Notes: generated from the sequence alone by a model not told the origin. A stretch of 64,000 bases of DNA from Cylindrospermum sp. NIES-4074 (GCA_003994795.1 AP018269.1:5829254-5893253), one strand, 5' to 3'; shown: positions 1 to 9,369, counted from the stretch's first letter. Program-made: numbers and translations.

Positions 1-303
1 GTTTGTCATGATTGTTTTTGATAAAATCTACAGCAAATTTAGCACCATTAGAAAATTCTTTAGCAACCAAGTATCCTTTATTAAAATTTTTAACGTCCAT
101 ATACATAAATAATTGATAAACATCTAATGCGCTTGCTTCTCTAGTATTACATCTTGTTTTCTGGCTGCAATAGAATTATCTATTAATTCGGAAATCACAT
201 CTAAATAATTATAAGTATTTTTACCCAACTCATCAAAGATTTGATTAGAAGGTTCAACTTTTGTTACATATGGACAAGGTTCTAATTTCTCTAGGTTAAT
301 CAT
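1..303 (-). pseudogene. Decayed GHKL-type ATPase gene, interior deleted, continues past left edge
   Basis: A minus-strand frame starts at 303 and runs 59 codons to a stop at 124-126. It contains the stretch YLDVISELIDNSIAA, which matches the N-box (E-x-x-D-N-S) of GHKL ATPases (MutL/Hsp90/histidine-kinase fold). A different frame then stays open to the window edge, reading CNTREASALDVYQLFMYMD and a lysine-rich tail. That second part looks like the far C-terminal end of the same kind of protein. The ATP lid, the G boxes and the middle are missing, so an out-of-frame internal deletion is the simplest reading. It probably was a stand-alone ATPase of a defence or restriction locus, but this is inference. 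The end outside the window is unknown. Confidence 0.55.
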
Positions 304-459
304 GGTTATAACTTGGTATTATCTGAGTAAATATTATAACCATAATATCAAAATTGATTAAGTGAATTCTGTAGATTACCCCATTAAGTTGACGCAATAA
401 AGAATGGGGATTGATTTGTGAATCTCCCCATTCCTCTAATAGCTATCCCCTATTCCCGG

Positions 460-2718
460 TTAGGCTTCTATTACTACTCGGAGATTACCGCGTTTTTTGG
501 CGACGCGACAGGCAGTTGTGCTACCAGAACGCTCAAACTCTAAATCTAGGATGGTGGTACCAACTCGCAAATTGTGTACTGATAAGCGATTAATTGATTC
601 TGGTAAAGCAGGGTCGATGATTCTTAGGCAGTTATTTTGGGCATCAGGAACCAAATTTACGATCATTTGCAATAGTTGGAAGATGCTACCAGTAGCCCAA
701 GCTTGGGGGGTACAAGCTACCGGATATTTTACGGGAGCGTTATCACCGTTTTTTTCATAGCCACAGAAGAGTTCTGGAGGACGTTGATAGGACTGGTGAA
801 TAGTCATATCAAATAAACCTTGGAAAACTTCTAGGGCTTGATCAATTAAACCAAGCGATCGCAATCCCATCGCAATCAAAGAGTTATCATGGGGCCAAAC
901 TGAACCGATATGATAGCCCATTGGATTGTAAGCAGGTGACAAACTGCTTAAGGTACGAATTCCCCAACCATTAAACATATCTGGGGCCCGCAACCTTTCT
1001 GCCACGCTGTAAGCTTTTTCGGGTGTGAAAAGTCCCAATTGCAGACAGTGACCGGGATTAGAGGTAATACTATCTACCTGATTCCCATCCCCATCTAAAG
1101 CTAAAGCGCAGAAATCCTGGTCTTCGATCCAAAAGTCTTGGTTAAAACGAACTTTCAGATTTCTAGCTTCTTCTTGCCAAAGGTCTGCTAATTCAAACTG
1201 CTTCTTCGTTCTGGCAATTTCTGCTAGACGCGTTTTCGCTGCATAAACGTAAGCTTGCACCTCACAGAGGGCAATCGAGCCATTGGCTAAGTTCCCCTTG
1301 TGGTCTACGATACAGTCTCCAGAGTCTTTCCAGCCTTGGTTAGTCAGACCACCTTTAGATTTGCGGTAGTAGCTGAGATAAGTATTGTGTTTGGTATGGC
1401 GATCGATCCACTCCATTGCGGCTAGAGCATTAGGCCAAAGTTGCTCTAGGGTTTCTTGATCGTGAGTCCAAGCATAGTATTCAGCATACAACATCAGCCA
1501 CAGCGGAGTCGCATCGACTGTTCCGTAATAGGGTGTATGGGGAATTTCTTGACACCGAGCCATTTCCCCGAACCGCAACTCATGCAAAATCTTACCTGGT
1601 TCCTCTTCCCGCCACTCATCTTCAGTTTTACCTTGGAATGTCGCCAGCAAAGTGAGAGTTTCTTTAGCAATTTGGGGATTTAACATCAGAGTTTGGGAAG
1701 CTGTAATCAAAGAATCTCGCCCAAACAGCGTTGAAAACCAAGGTACTCCAGCGGAAACTGTCTTATGCTTACCAAAGGACTGACGCAATAAATACATATC
1801 TTGCTCGGCCCGTTCAATCACTCGATTGAAAAGACTTTTATCTGAGCTAATGCGGGTAATTTGTTGCACCCACTGTTGTTCTTCCATCAACTCAGCGGCT
1901 TTTGCTTGTACCAAGGTGACAGCTGCGTTGACGGTAGAGCTAGGCTTGTTGTTGATCAACATATTCAACCGATAGCCTAGTTTTTGGGTTTCGTGAGAAG
2001 CTAACTCTAACTGCCAAACTGCCGTGTAACCCTTGAAATAGTCTGGTTGGCGATATTGGAATTGGATACGGGATTCCATCACCGAGTTATCTAGACCTTG
2101 ATAAGCCAGTGTCAAAGATTCTTCTTTAGAACTGGGTGCAGTCCCATCAAGTTCCTCTGGGGTTGGTTCCAATAGGCGTAAAATCTTACCTCGTTTTTCT
2201 CTACCAAAACCCCGGACTTCAAATAAATCCACAAAATCTGCATCAAAGCTGAGACTGAGTTCAAAACTGACAGTGGTGGTGCTGAAGTTAGAAACTTCTA
2301 ATTCTTCAAATAATGCCCCATTCAGCACAAGTTCCCGACGAATCCCTACTGTATCGGCTTTCAAACGCTCCTCAACTCTGGGATTAGTACACAGAACCGA
2401 CAGAGAAAAGCCTTTTTCAGCGGTACTGCTGAGGAGTACAGGCGATCGCCCTTCAATTTGCAATTCTAGGCGACTTAAGAAACGACTATCACAACTAAAT
2501 AATCCCATACTGGGACTGCCATCGTTGAGGGCACAACCAGAAATGTTACCGATAGTGTCTGTCACCAAGAATAAATCATCATCTTTAACCGTCAGAGTTG
2601 GCTGTTGTCGTTCACTGACAACACTAGGCCATTCCGGGATAGGTAGTTGTTCTGCGGGAATAAAAGTTTTTCCGTCCAAGAAAATCTTTTCCGGGGTGAT
2701 TAGTGTATCCAGTGTCAT
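460..2718 (-). CDS. Amylo-alpha-1,6-glucosidase / glycogen debranching-type protein
   Basis: A 752-residue protein with an N-terminal glycogen-debranching-enzyme domain (about residues 40-240) followed by an (alpha/alpha)6 six-hairpin glycosidase domain (about 290-700). Visible landmarks are VPWFSTLFGRDS near 325-336, YYGTVDATPLWL near 397-408, NQGWKDSGD near 470 and VWPHDNSLIA near 625. These are typical of the bacterial family annotated as amylo-alpha-1,6-glucosidase, which trims alpha-1,6 branches of glycogen-like glucans. It has no signal peptide, so it should act in the cytosol on storage glucan. It is a single gene with a spacer on both sides. The exact substrate is not provable from sequence; the family assignment is firm. 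Confidence 0.88.
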   Translation of the reverse strand: MTLDTLITPEKIFLDGKTFIPAEQLPIPEWPSVVSERQQPTLTVKDDDLFLVTDTIGNISGCALNDGSPSMGLFSCDSRFLSRLELQIEGRSPVLLSSTAEKGFSLSVLCTNPRVEERLKADTVGIRRELVLNGALFEELEVSNFSTTTVSFELSLSFDADFVDLFEVRGFGREKRGKILRLLEPTPEELDGTAPSSKEESLTLAYQGLDNSVMESRIQFQYRQPDYFKGYTAVWQLELASHETQKLGYRLNMLINNKPSSTVNAAVTLVQAKAAELMEEQQWVQQITRISSDKSLFNRVIERAEQDMYLLRQSFGKHKTVSAGVPWFSTLFGRDSLITASQTLMLNPQIAKETLTLLATFQGKTEDEWREEEPGKILHELRFGEMARCQEIPHTPYYGTVDATPLWLMLYAEYYAWTHDQETLEQLWPNALAAMEWIDRHTKHNTYLSYYRKSKGGLTNQGWKDSGDCIVDHKGNLANGSIALCEVQAYVYAAKTRLAEIARTKKQFELADLWQEEARNLKVRFNQDFWIEDQDFCALALDGDGNQVDSITSNPGHCLQLGLFTPEKAYSVAERLRAPDMFNGWGIRTLSSLSPAYNPMGYHIGSVWPHDNSLIAMGLRSLGLIDQALEVFQGLFDMTIHQSYQRPPELFCGYEKNGDNAPVKYPVACTPQAWATGSIFQLLQMIVNLVPDAQNNCLRIIDPALPESINRLSVHNLRVGTTILDLEFERSGSTTACRVAKKRGNLRVVIEA

Positions 2719-3308
2719 GAGCCAAAGTTCCGTATACAGGTTTAGATTGGGGCGATCAAATTCAGGTTAACGGGAAAATCACATTTGAATTATGCAAGCC
2801 AAAATAATGCTCACACACTGCTGGCATCAGCAAATCCTTATAAATGTATATTTTTTACATCTAAAGTCAAGGCTGAAAACTGGCGATTTTCACCTGATTT
2901 GTTCGATCTTGAACATTTAGGGACACCAAACATAGAGAATACTCAGCTAGAACCGATACCATTTAATGAAGAAGTATTTCCAGTGAGGAGCCACAACAAA
3001 AACCAATATTAACAAGGCATTTTTTAGGTTATCCTGTGGGAAACGGCGCTATGGGCTTAGATTACTGATGAAAGCTGCAACTTGCCTTTTCTAGGGCTAC
3101 CTGAGACCAAAGCTGGTCGAGAATATATTACAAAACTTCACTTATAGACCAGCATATAGGCTAGTCATTGCTCCCCCTGCTTTTGCAAAAAGCACTTTTG
3201 AGGATTCTTTACATATTGCAACTGTCTGTTTAACTTGTGAGTCCGTTGTAATTTGTACAATGCAGTTGTGAGGTGGATCTTTTCCAGATTGGGCGTTTAA
3301 CGATATTC
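2719..3308. other. Intergenic region, no supported gene
   Basis: About 550 bases lie between the divergently read glucosidase and sensor kinase genes. A 75-codon plus-strand frame (2785-3012) begins with TTG, has no recognisable domain and no clear ribosome-binding site, so I do not call it. Both neighbours' promoters should lie here, but I see no convincing -35/-10 pair or operator. Confidence 0.5.
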
Positions 3309-5294
3309 ATGAGCATTTTGACTTCTGTGCTGAGTGATCTGCTAAAGTCACTACCCTACCTGCGGCCCCAGCTTTATTTCAAGGCTTCACTAACGGCACT
3401 CTCCCATGCGATGGAAGATCAGGTTTTGGCTGCGACTTTAGACCAGCCCCTACTAATTGCTAGTTTTCAGCGAGAGCGATTTTACCGCCAAGAAGCTCAT
3501 CGCTACCAACGTCTTTCTCAGCGAAGTGATCAAATATATGTATTATCTGCACCAGAAACTGATTTCGCCAATAGCTCGGAATACTATGAAAAAGTAGCTT
3601 TTGAGCCGGAGGACGGCTTAAGTCAAGAGTGGCATTTGGTGGTGATAGCTGATAATTATGCTACCTGTCTGGTTTGTCGCGAAAGCCTTGGCTCTATTGC
3701 CAAAAATCAACAACTCCCGGAGATTAGCCCTGGTTTGGATATGGACACGGCGCGAAGATTTGAGGGGATTTGGACATCGGAGAGGGGAGTGAGCCTCAAA
3801 GCAGCCCAATTGCTATTAGACAGGATTGTGGTTTATAGACCTGATTTGGCGGGCAAAATTCAGGAGGCACGCCAGCGGTTTGGCATTGGGGAGCCGAGAA
3901 GCTATTCTGGCATACCGGCCCTCAATGAGTATGCTTGTGATATTGATACTGACCCGTTTGTGCAGCGCTTAGTAACTTATCTGCAAGCTAGTCAGTACAA
4001 ATTGCATAAAGCCTACCGTTCAATCACTGCCCAAGCACGGAAAGAACGCTTGGTGAATTCGATTAGTACGGCTATTAGGCGATCGCTCGATCCTCATGAA
4101 GTCCTGCAAGTGGCAGCACAAGAATTAGGGCAACATCTGGGGGCTTGTCGCTGTTTAATTTACCGCGCTCAAGCTACAGACGCCCAAGCCATGATTGAAC
4201 ACGAGTTTTTGAATCCTGGCATAGTTTCTGTGCGGGGACAAACCTGGGAGTTAGAGGGCAATCCCCTATTTCGGGAAATCATCCAACAAGGTGAGGGGGT
4301 CTGTGTAGCTGATACCCTAATTGACTATCGCGTTACCAGTTCGCCAGCATTGTCTTTAATCGCCAAAAAGTTTGCTATTCGTTCTTGGCTGATGGAACCA
4401 GTGTTTTATCAAGGGCGATTGTTGGGCATTGTCGAGCTACACTATTGCCGTCTGCCTCCCCACGAGTGGCAAGTTGGGGAATTGGACTTGGTAGAGGCGA
4501 TCGCTACCCAAGTCGGTGCAGCTCTCATCCAAGCTGAAGCTTTTGCCAACCTAGAAGAACTCAACAAGCAGCTAGAAGCCCTAGACCGCACCCGCAGCAA
4601 CCTGATAGCCATCACTGGACACGAACTCCGTACCCCCCTATCTACAATTCAAGTTTGCCTAGAAAGCCTCGCCAGTGAGCCTGATATGCCCCTAGAATTG
4701 CAGCAGGTAATGCTAAGTACGGCTCTTTCTGACTCGGAACGGATGCGAAAACTGGTACAAGATTTCCTCACCCTTTCCAACCTAGAAAGCGGTCGGGTGG
4801 AATGGCATCCAGAATCCCTGAGTTTACAAGAGTGTGTAGATTTAGCACTCAGCCGACTTCGCACCCGCTCCGCTACGGAAGATTTACCCCAAATCAAGGC
4901 TCAAATTGCCGAAAACCTGCCTTTAGTTAGGGCTGACGGTGATTGGCTGGTAGAGGTATTGGCAAAACTCATAGACAATGCTTGCAAATTTACACCCCCG
5001 AAAGGAGAGATCACCATTAAGGCTTCCCGCAACCTCAATCAGACGGTGGAAGTCACTGTGGCTGATACTGGAAGGGGCATTGAACCCCATCGTTTAGAAA
5101 TAGTTTTTGACCGCTTCTATCAAGAAGAAGGGGCACTGCGCCGTACCACAGGTGGTACTGGTCTGGGATTAGCAATTTCTCGCCAAATTGTCAATGGCTG
5201 GGGAGGTAAAATTTGGGCAGACTCAACTGGCAAAGACCAAGGCAGCCAGTTTCACTTCACCATCCCCATTGTTCAAGGCAGTGCTGGGGATTAG
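3309..5294 (+). CDS. DICT-GAF sensor histidine kinase
   Basis: Numbering from an upstream GTG at 3273 gives 673 residues; the ATG at 3309 (MSILTSVLSD) gives 661 and fits the usual DICT start, so it is preferred. The order is a DICT sensory domain (about 20-150), a GAF domain (about 260-420), a HisKA dimerisation helix with the phospho-acceptor in TGHELRTPL (His450 in long numbering), and a HATPase domain with N-box LIDNACKFTP, G1 VADTGRGI and G2 GGTGLGLAI. It has no transmembrane segment and no receiver domain, so it is a soluble orphan kinase whose partner regulator is elsewhere. DICT domains are found mainly in light- or redox-related cyanobacterial sensors. The signal is unknown. Confidence 0.88.
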   Translation: MSILTSVLSDLLKSLPYLRPQLYFKASLTALSHAMEDQVLAATLDQPLLIASFQRERFYRQEAHRYQRLSQRSDQIYVLSAPETDFANSSEYYEKVAFEPEDGLSQEWHLVVIADNYATCLVCRESLGSIAKNQQLPEISPGLDMDTARRFEGIWTSERGVSLKAAQLLLDRIVVYRPDLAGKIQEARQRFGIGEPRSYSGIPALNEYACDIDTDPFVQRLVTYLQASQYKLHKAYRSITAQARKERLVNSISTAIRRSLDPHEVLQVAAQELGQHLGACRCLIYRAQATDAQAMIEHEFLNPGIVSVRGQTWELEGNPLFREIIQQGEGVCVADTLIDYRVTSSPALSLIAKKFAIRSWLMEPVFYQGRLLGIVELHYCRLPPHEWQVGELDLVEAIATQVGAALIQAEAFANLEELNKQLEALDRTRSNLIAITGHELRTPLSTIQVCLESLASEPDMPLELQQVMLSTALSDSERMRKLVQDFLTLSNLESGRVEWHPESLSLQECVDLALSRLRTRSATEDLPQIKAQIAENLPLVRADGDWLVEVLAKLIDNACKFTPPKGEITIKASRNLNQTVEVTVADTGRGIEPHRLEIVFDRFYQEEGALRRTTGGTGLGLAISRQIVNGWGGKIWADSTGKDQGSQFHFTIPIVQGSAGD

Positions 5295-5412
5295 GGAGTG
5301 TGGGGAGCAGGGTGTGGGGTGTGGGGTGTGGGGTGTGGGGTGTGGGGAAGAGACAGAGAAAAAATATTTTCCCCTACACCCTACCCCCTACACCCCACAC
5401 CCCTATTCTCTG
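5295..5412. repeat. Heptamer repeat tract forming a large inverted repeat
   Basis: Five or so copies of GTGTGGG are followed, after an A/T-rich centre, by C-rich copies of the complementary heptamer (CCCTACA/CCCCACA). The transcript could fold into a long G-C hairpin just after the kinase stop codon and before psaD. This is a short tandemly repeated repeat of the Nostocales type; it may also act as a terminator or insulator. Confidence 0.8.
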
Positions 5413-5515
5413 ACCAATGACCAAACTGTTACAGTCTATGACGCGATCGCCATCTGAGCTTCGTGGCAGTGTTACGATGCCTTAAAAACGTTCAACGTTG
5501 TTGAGAGAATAGTTT

Positions 5516-5935
5516 ATGGCAGAGAAGCTATCTGGACAAACGCCGCTTTATGCTGGCAGCACTGGTGGACTGCTGAAAAAGGCAGAAGTGGAAGAAAAGT
5601 ACGCTATCACTTGGACTAGCCCGAAGGAGCAAGTATTTGAACTGCCTACAGGTGGCGCCGCCACTGCACGGAAGGGCGAAAACCTCCTGTACATAGCTCG
5701 GAAAGAACATGGTATCGCTTTGGGCGGTCAACTCCGGAAATTCAAAATCACAGACTACAAAATTTACCGGATTTTACCCAACGGAGAAACCACTTTAATT
5801 CACCCAGCTGATGGTGTTTTCCCTGAAAAGGTAAACGCAGGTCGGGACAAAGTGCGTTATGTCCCACGCAGAATCGGACAAAACCCCAGTCCGGCACAAC
5901 TCAAGTTTAGTGGGAAAGCTACCCACGACGCTTAA
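5516..5935 (+). CDS. psaD: Photosystem I reaction centre subunit II (PsaD)
   Basis: A 139-residue basic protein, the normal length for cyanobacterial PsaD. It begins [20 protein letters not shown] and carries the conserved [16 protein letters not shown] segment and the basic C-terminal part with [13 protein letters not shown]. PsaD is the peripheral stromal-side subunit of photosystem I that docks ferredoxin and stabilises PsaC. It has its own transcription unit: a repeat hairpin lies upstream, and a perfect 10-bp stem-loop follows 23 bases after the stop. trpE starts about 100 bases later. Identification is by direct sequence recognition. Confidence 0.97.
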   Translation: MAEKLSGQTPLYAGSTGGLLKKAEVEEKYAITWTSPKEQVFELPTGGAATARKGENLLYIARKEHGIALGGQLRKFKITDYKIYRILPNGETTLIHPADGVFPEKVNAGRDKVRYVPRRIGQNPSPAQLKFSGKATHDA

Positions 5936-5958
5936 TAAGTTCTGAGTGCTGAGTGCTG

Positions 5959-5988
5959 AGTGCTGAGTAAAAATCAGGACTCAGCACT
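5959..5988 (+). terminator. Repeat-derived stem-loop after psaD
   Basis: The last copy of the AGTGCTGAGT heptamer array pairs perfectly with ACTCAGCACT ten bases downstream, giving a 10-bp stem. A short T-rich segment lies further on. It probably ends or protects the psaD transcript. There is no classical T-run directly after the stem, so the terminator role is inferred. Confidence 0.5.
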
Positions 5989-6033
5989 TAAAGTTCAGGA
6001 CTTTCTACAGAGCTAAAGGTCAATAACTCTTTT

Positions 6034-7548
6034 ATGATATTCCCCAATTTTTCCCATTTTTCCCAACTAGCTTTAGAAGGCAACTTTATCCCCGTGTATC
6101 AGGAATGGATAGCAGACCTGGATACGCCTGTATCTGCTTGGTATAAAGTCTGTGCAGATCAGCCTTATAGCTTTTTGTTGGAATCAGTGGAAGGTGGAGA
6201 AAAACTGGGACGTTATAGTTTATTGGGTTGCGATCCGCAGTGGATTTTGGAAGCAAGGGGCGATCGCACAATTCAAACACAGCGCGACGGTTCCCAAGCA
6301 GTATTTGCAGGTGATCCCTTTACAGCTTTAGCCAAATGTCTCGCACCTTATTACCCAGTAAAATTACCGCAACTACCTTCAGGAATCGGCGGTTTATTTG
6401 GGTTTTGGGGTTATGAATTGATTCGCTGGATTGAGCCGCGTGTGCCAGTTTATCCACCGGATGAGCGAAATATCCCGGATGGGTTGTGGATGCAGGTAGA
6501 CCACCTGTTGGTTTTTGACCAAGTGAAACGAAAAATTTGGGCGATCGCCTATGCTGATTTACGCGACAAAGAAGTCGGTTTAGAGGCAGCATATCAACAA
6601 GCGTGCGATCGCATCCAGAAGATGATATCTCAGCTATCTCTACCCCTATCGCCACAAAATACCAAATTGACCTGGACACCACCAGAAACCAGGGAAAAAG
6701 GGGAAAAAGAAGAATACACCAGTAACTTCACCCGCCCAGATTTCTGCGCCAGCGTCGAAAAAGCCAAAGAATACATTAAAGCAGGTGATATCTTCCAAGT
6801 CGTTCTTTCCCAACGACTATCTACAAAATACACAGGTGATCCCTTCGCCCTTTACCGTTCCCTACGCCAGATAAATCCCTCGCCTTACATGGCTTACTTT
6901 AACTTCCAAGATTGGCAAATTATTGGTTCCAGTCCAGAAGTGATGGTGAAAGCAGAAATCGATCCTGACGGTGGGACAATAGCCATAGTCCGCCCGATTG
7001 CGGGGACACGTCCACGGGGGAAGACAACCCAAGAAGATATAGCCTTAGCACAAGATTTACTCCAAGACCCGAAAGAAGTTGCTGAACACGTGATGTTGGT
7101 GGATTTGGGGCGAAATGATTTAGGGCGCGTTTGTCAAAACGGTAGCGTAGTAGTGGACGAATTAATGGTAGTTGAGCGCTACTCTCATGTAATGCACATT
7201 GTTACAAATGTTGTGGGTAAATTAGCCCCAGATAAAACAGCTTGGGATTTACTCAAAGCTTGCTTCCCAGCGGGTACAGTCAGCGGCGCACCGAAAATTC
7301 GGGCGATGGAAATTATCCATGAATTAGAACCTAGCCGCCGGGGTGTGTATTCTGGTGTGTATGGGTATTACGACTTTGAGGGACAATTAAATAGTGCGAT
7401 CGCCATTCGCACAATGGTATTGCACGATAATACCGTAACTGTGCAAGCCGGTGCAGGCATGGTGGCAGATTCTGACCCTGAAAAAGAATATGAAGAAACC
7501 CTGAATAAAGCCAGAGGGTTGTTAGAAGCAATTCGCTGTTTGCGGTGA
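6034..7548 (+). CDS. trpE: Anthranilate synthase component I
   Basis: A 504-residue enzyme that converts chorismate plus ammonia or glutamine to anthranilate, the first step of tryptophan synthesis. The N-terminal domain has FLLES near residue 49, matching the LLES element of the tryptophan feedback site. The C-terminal chorismate-binding domain has RPIAGTRPRGK, VDLGRNDLGRV and AGAGMVADSDPEKEYEET, which includes the metal- and substrate-binding residues. Lengths and motifs favour TrpE over aminodeoxychorismate synthase (PabB) or isochorismate synthase, though cyanobacterial genomes carry paralogues. The glutamine amidotransferase partner (TrpG) is not in the window. Confidence 0.93.
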   Translation: MIFPNFSHFSQLALEGNFIPVYQEWIADLDTPVSAWYKVCADQPYSFLLESVEGGEKLGRYSLLGCDPQWILEARGDRTIQTQRDGSQAVFAGDPFTALAKCLAPYYPVKLPQLPSGIGGLFGFWGYELIRWIEPRVPVYPPDERNIPDGLWMQVDHLLVFDQVKRKIWAIAYADLRDKEVGLEAAYQQACDRIQKMISQLSLPLSPQNTKLTWTPPETREKGEKEEYTSNFTRPDFCASVEKAKEYIKAGDIFQVVLSQRLSTKYTGDPFALYRSLRQINPSPYMAYFNFQDWQIIGSSPEVMVKAEIDPDGGTIAIVRPIAGTRPRGKTTQEDIALAQDLLQDPKEVAEHVMLVDLGRNDLGRVCQNGSVVVDELMVVERYSHVMHIVTNVVGKLAPDKTAWDLLKACFPAGTVSGAPKIRAMEIIHELEPSRRGVYSGVYGYYDFEGQLNSAIAIRTMVLHDNTVTVQAGAGMVADSDPEKEYEETLNKARGLLEAIRCLR

Positions 7549-7582
7549 ACTTTAACGTCAGCCCAGAGGGGTAAGAGGAGCT

Positions 7583-8146
7583 TTATTTTGATGGTTTTAG
7601 CCAGGTAAAGATTTGTGTGGCTGTGAGATGCAGTTGCAGAAAATCTGGGGTTGGTAAGCGTTCATCCCCAGTTATTTCTAAAGGCTCTTGTCCTGGTAAA
7701 AATACTAATATCACTCGTTCATCTGGGTCAATTAACCATCCTAACTTTGTACCGTATTTTAAACAGTAGAGAATATTTCTAATTACTTTGGTAGTATTCT
7801 GTTCTGGTGAGAGAATTTCAATTGTCCAATCGGGATAAATTTCAAAGCTATTTGCAAATTCCCCCGCAGCATCAAAAGGAATCCTTTCCCAAGTAAAGAC
7901 TGTCACATCTGGTACAATTGACCGTTCACCAAAGCTACAGCGTAGTTCTGGAAAAGCTAAAGCAATTTGTTGTTCTTCAGCTACTTGATTAATTGCATTA
8001 CACAATTTAAGTTGTAATCGCGAGTGCTTACCTTGTGGCATCGGTTTTTGGTAGATGTTACCATCGATAAATTCACTAGCAGGCTTGGTTTCTGGCAGTT
8101 TGCGGAACTCTGCTAAGGTAATTTTTTGGTGTAGCGTGGTTGTCAT
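7583..8146 (-). CDS. Uma2 family (DUF820) putative endonuclease
   Basis: A 187-residue protein of the very expanded cyanobacterial Uma2/DUF820 family, which has a PD-(D/E)XK nuclease-like fold. Family landmarks are SEFIDGNIYQKPMP near 24-37, IVPDVTVF near 100, WTIEILSPEQNTTKV near 108-125 and LGWLIDPDERVILVF near 145-160, where the conserved Asp/Glu residues sit. No biological substrate is established for these proteins; a link to mobile elements or DNA metabolism is often suggested. A second, sequence-divergent family member lies at 8782-9369 on the other strand. HIP1 sites border the start codon. Confidence 0.88.
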   Translation of the reverse strand: MTTTLHQKITLAEFRKLPETKPASEFIDGNIYQKPMPQGKHSRLQLKLCNAINQVAEEQQIALAFPELRCSFGERSIVPDVTVFTWERIPFDAAGEFANSFEIYPDWTIEILSPEQNTTKVIRNILYCLKYGTKLGWLIDPDERVILVFLPGQEPLEITGDERLPTPDFLQLHLTATQIFTWLKPSK

Positions 8147-8282
8147 AATGCGATCGCTCCTGCCAAAATCAGATCAATCCCTGTTTGGGTGAAATTTTAG
8201 CATTTTGGTGACGTAAAAGTTGAGTTTCTGCCAAGCATTACAATAGATACTAGAGCCAAAAAAGTTCTACTATAGCTAACCT

Positions 8283-8516
8283 ATGACACCAGCCATCAGC
8301 AGACCTTCATCCTTACTGAGCCGCATTCAAGTTGAAAAAGTAGACAAATTAAATTTGTTTAAATTTAGTGATGAACTCCAAAATCGAATGGAAACTCTTT
8401 TAGAGAGAAAAAAAGCTGATTTGCTGACTCCAGATGAAATTATTGAACTGGAAGCTATTGGAGAATTAGACAGAATTTTTACTCACATCAATGCAATGTT
8501 GGTTGCTCAAGCATGA
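8283..8516 (+). CDS. Small acidic protein upstream of an HNH-type gene
   Basis: A 77-residue acidic, mostly helical protein (FKFSDELQNRMETLLERKK, then LLTPDEIIELEAIGELDRIF). It ends inside the first codons of the next gene (ATGA overlap at 8513-8516), so the two are translationally coupled. From memory, similar small ORFs precede HNH endonuclease genes in Nostocales genomes, which suggests a paired module, perhaps an antitoxin or accessory protein. No domain of known function is visible, and the partner here is truncated. Confidence 0.65.
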   Translation: MTPAISRPSSLLSRIQVEKVDKLNLFKFSDELQNRMETLLERKKADLLTPDEIIELEAIGELDRIFTHINAMLVAQA

Positions 8517-8737
8517 CTATTGATGATATTACTAGAGCATTAGTAAGGAAGCGAGCAAAATACCTGTGTGAATACTGCCACCCCAGTGATTATGAAGATG
8601 CTGATATTGAGGATTTAATGAAGAAATTGCACGATTTTTGGCAGGATTTTATTAAAAATGATTTTCTAGCTATAGAGAAAATAATCAATACAAATACAGA
8701 GAATATAATTAATAAAGATGTATCCCCTTCTTCTTAA
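8513..8737 (+). pseudogene. Truncated HNH endonuclease with foreign tail
   Basis: The first 24 residues (VRKRAKYLCEYCHPSDYED) are the start of a cyanobacterial HNH endonuclease, whose first zinc or structural pair is CEYC. The rest of the HNH fold, including the catalytic His-Asn-His core, is absent. The reading frame continues into an unrelated Asp/Lys/Asn-rich helix (DLMKKLHDFWQDFIKNDF) to a total of 74 residues. A deletion or recombination joined the head of the nuclease to another coding fragment. It is coupled to the preceding small gene by a 4-bp overlap. It cannot be an active HNH nuclease; a residual binding role is possible but unsupported. Confidence 0.6.
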
Positions 8738-8781
8738 GTATGAGGATAGTGTATACTCTTTCATTAGATTAGGGTAAACCG

Positions 8782-9369
8782 ATGCAATCCGCTACAAAGA
8801 CTTTACCTCCCACCCTGAAATTAAAAATCGACTTGACAGACGACCAATATTTCCAACTTTGTCAAAACAACCGCGATTTAAGATTTGAACGCACAGCATC
8901 AGGAGAACTACTAATTATGTCACCAACCGGCAGCGATACAGGTAATCGTAACTTTGATATCGCTGTTGAATTAGGAATTTGGAATAAACAAACTAAATTA
9001 GGTAAAGGTTTCGACTCTTCCACCGGCTTTAAGCTTCCTAATGGTACAGAATGCTCTCCTGATGTGGCTTGGATTAAAAAAGAACGCTGGGATAGTTTAA
9101 CCCCGGAACAACAAAGTAAGTTTGCACCTATTGCACCTGATTTTGTGATTGAATTGCGTTCTCCTAGCGATAACTTAAAACCTTTGCAAAAGAGAATGCA
9201 GGAATATATCGAGAATGGTGTAAAGTTAGCTTGGCTGATAGATAGGAAAAACAAGCGTGTAGAAATTTATCGTCCTCAGCAAGATGTAGAAATTTTGAAA
9301 AATCCTACTAGCCTTTCTGGTGAAAATATCCTACCTGGCTTTGTCTTGGATTTAACAGAAATTTTATAA
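8782..9369 (+). CDS. Uma2 family (DUF820) putative endonuclease
   Basis: A 195-residue member of the same family as the gene at 7583-8146, but of a different subgroup: it opens with LPPTLKLKIDLTDDQYFQLC. Nuclease-fold landmarks are TASGELLIMSPTGSDTGNRN near 39-58, GFKLPNGTECSPDVAWI near 80-98, DFVIELRSPSDNLKPLQ near 123-140 and KLAWLIDRKNKRVEIY near 150-165. The ELRSPSD segment holds the E-x-x-S-P core. The function in the cell is not known. It faces the unrecognised gene at 9483 with a short hairpin between their 3' ends. Confidence 0.9.
   Translation: MQSATKTLPPTLKLKIDLTDDQYFQLCQNNRDLRFERTASGELLIMSPTGSDTGNRNFDIAVELGIWNKQTKLGKGFDSSTGFKLPNGTECSPDVAWIKKERWDSLTPEQQSKFAPIAPDFVIELRSPSDNLKPLQKRMQEYIENGVKLAWLIDRKNKRVEIYRPQQDVEILKNPTSLSGENILPGFVLDLTEIL

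Noticed and set aside
2785-3012. 75-codon plus-strand frame between the glucosidase and the kinase
   Set aside because: TTG start, no ribosome-binding site, no recognisable motif.
5188-5457. Frames overlapping the kinase end and the GTGTGGG repeats
   Set aside because: Low-complexity translation of the repeat (GVGCGVWGVG); shadow of the kinase gene.
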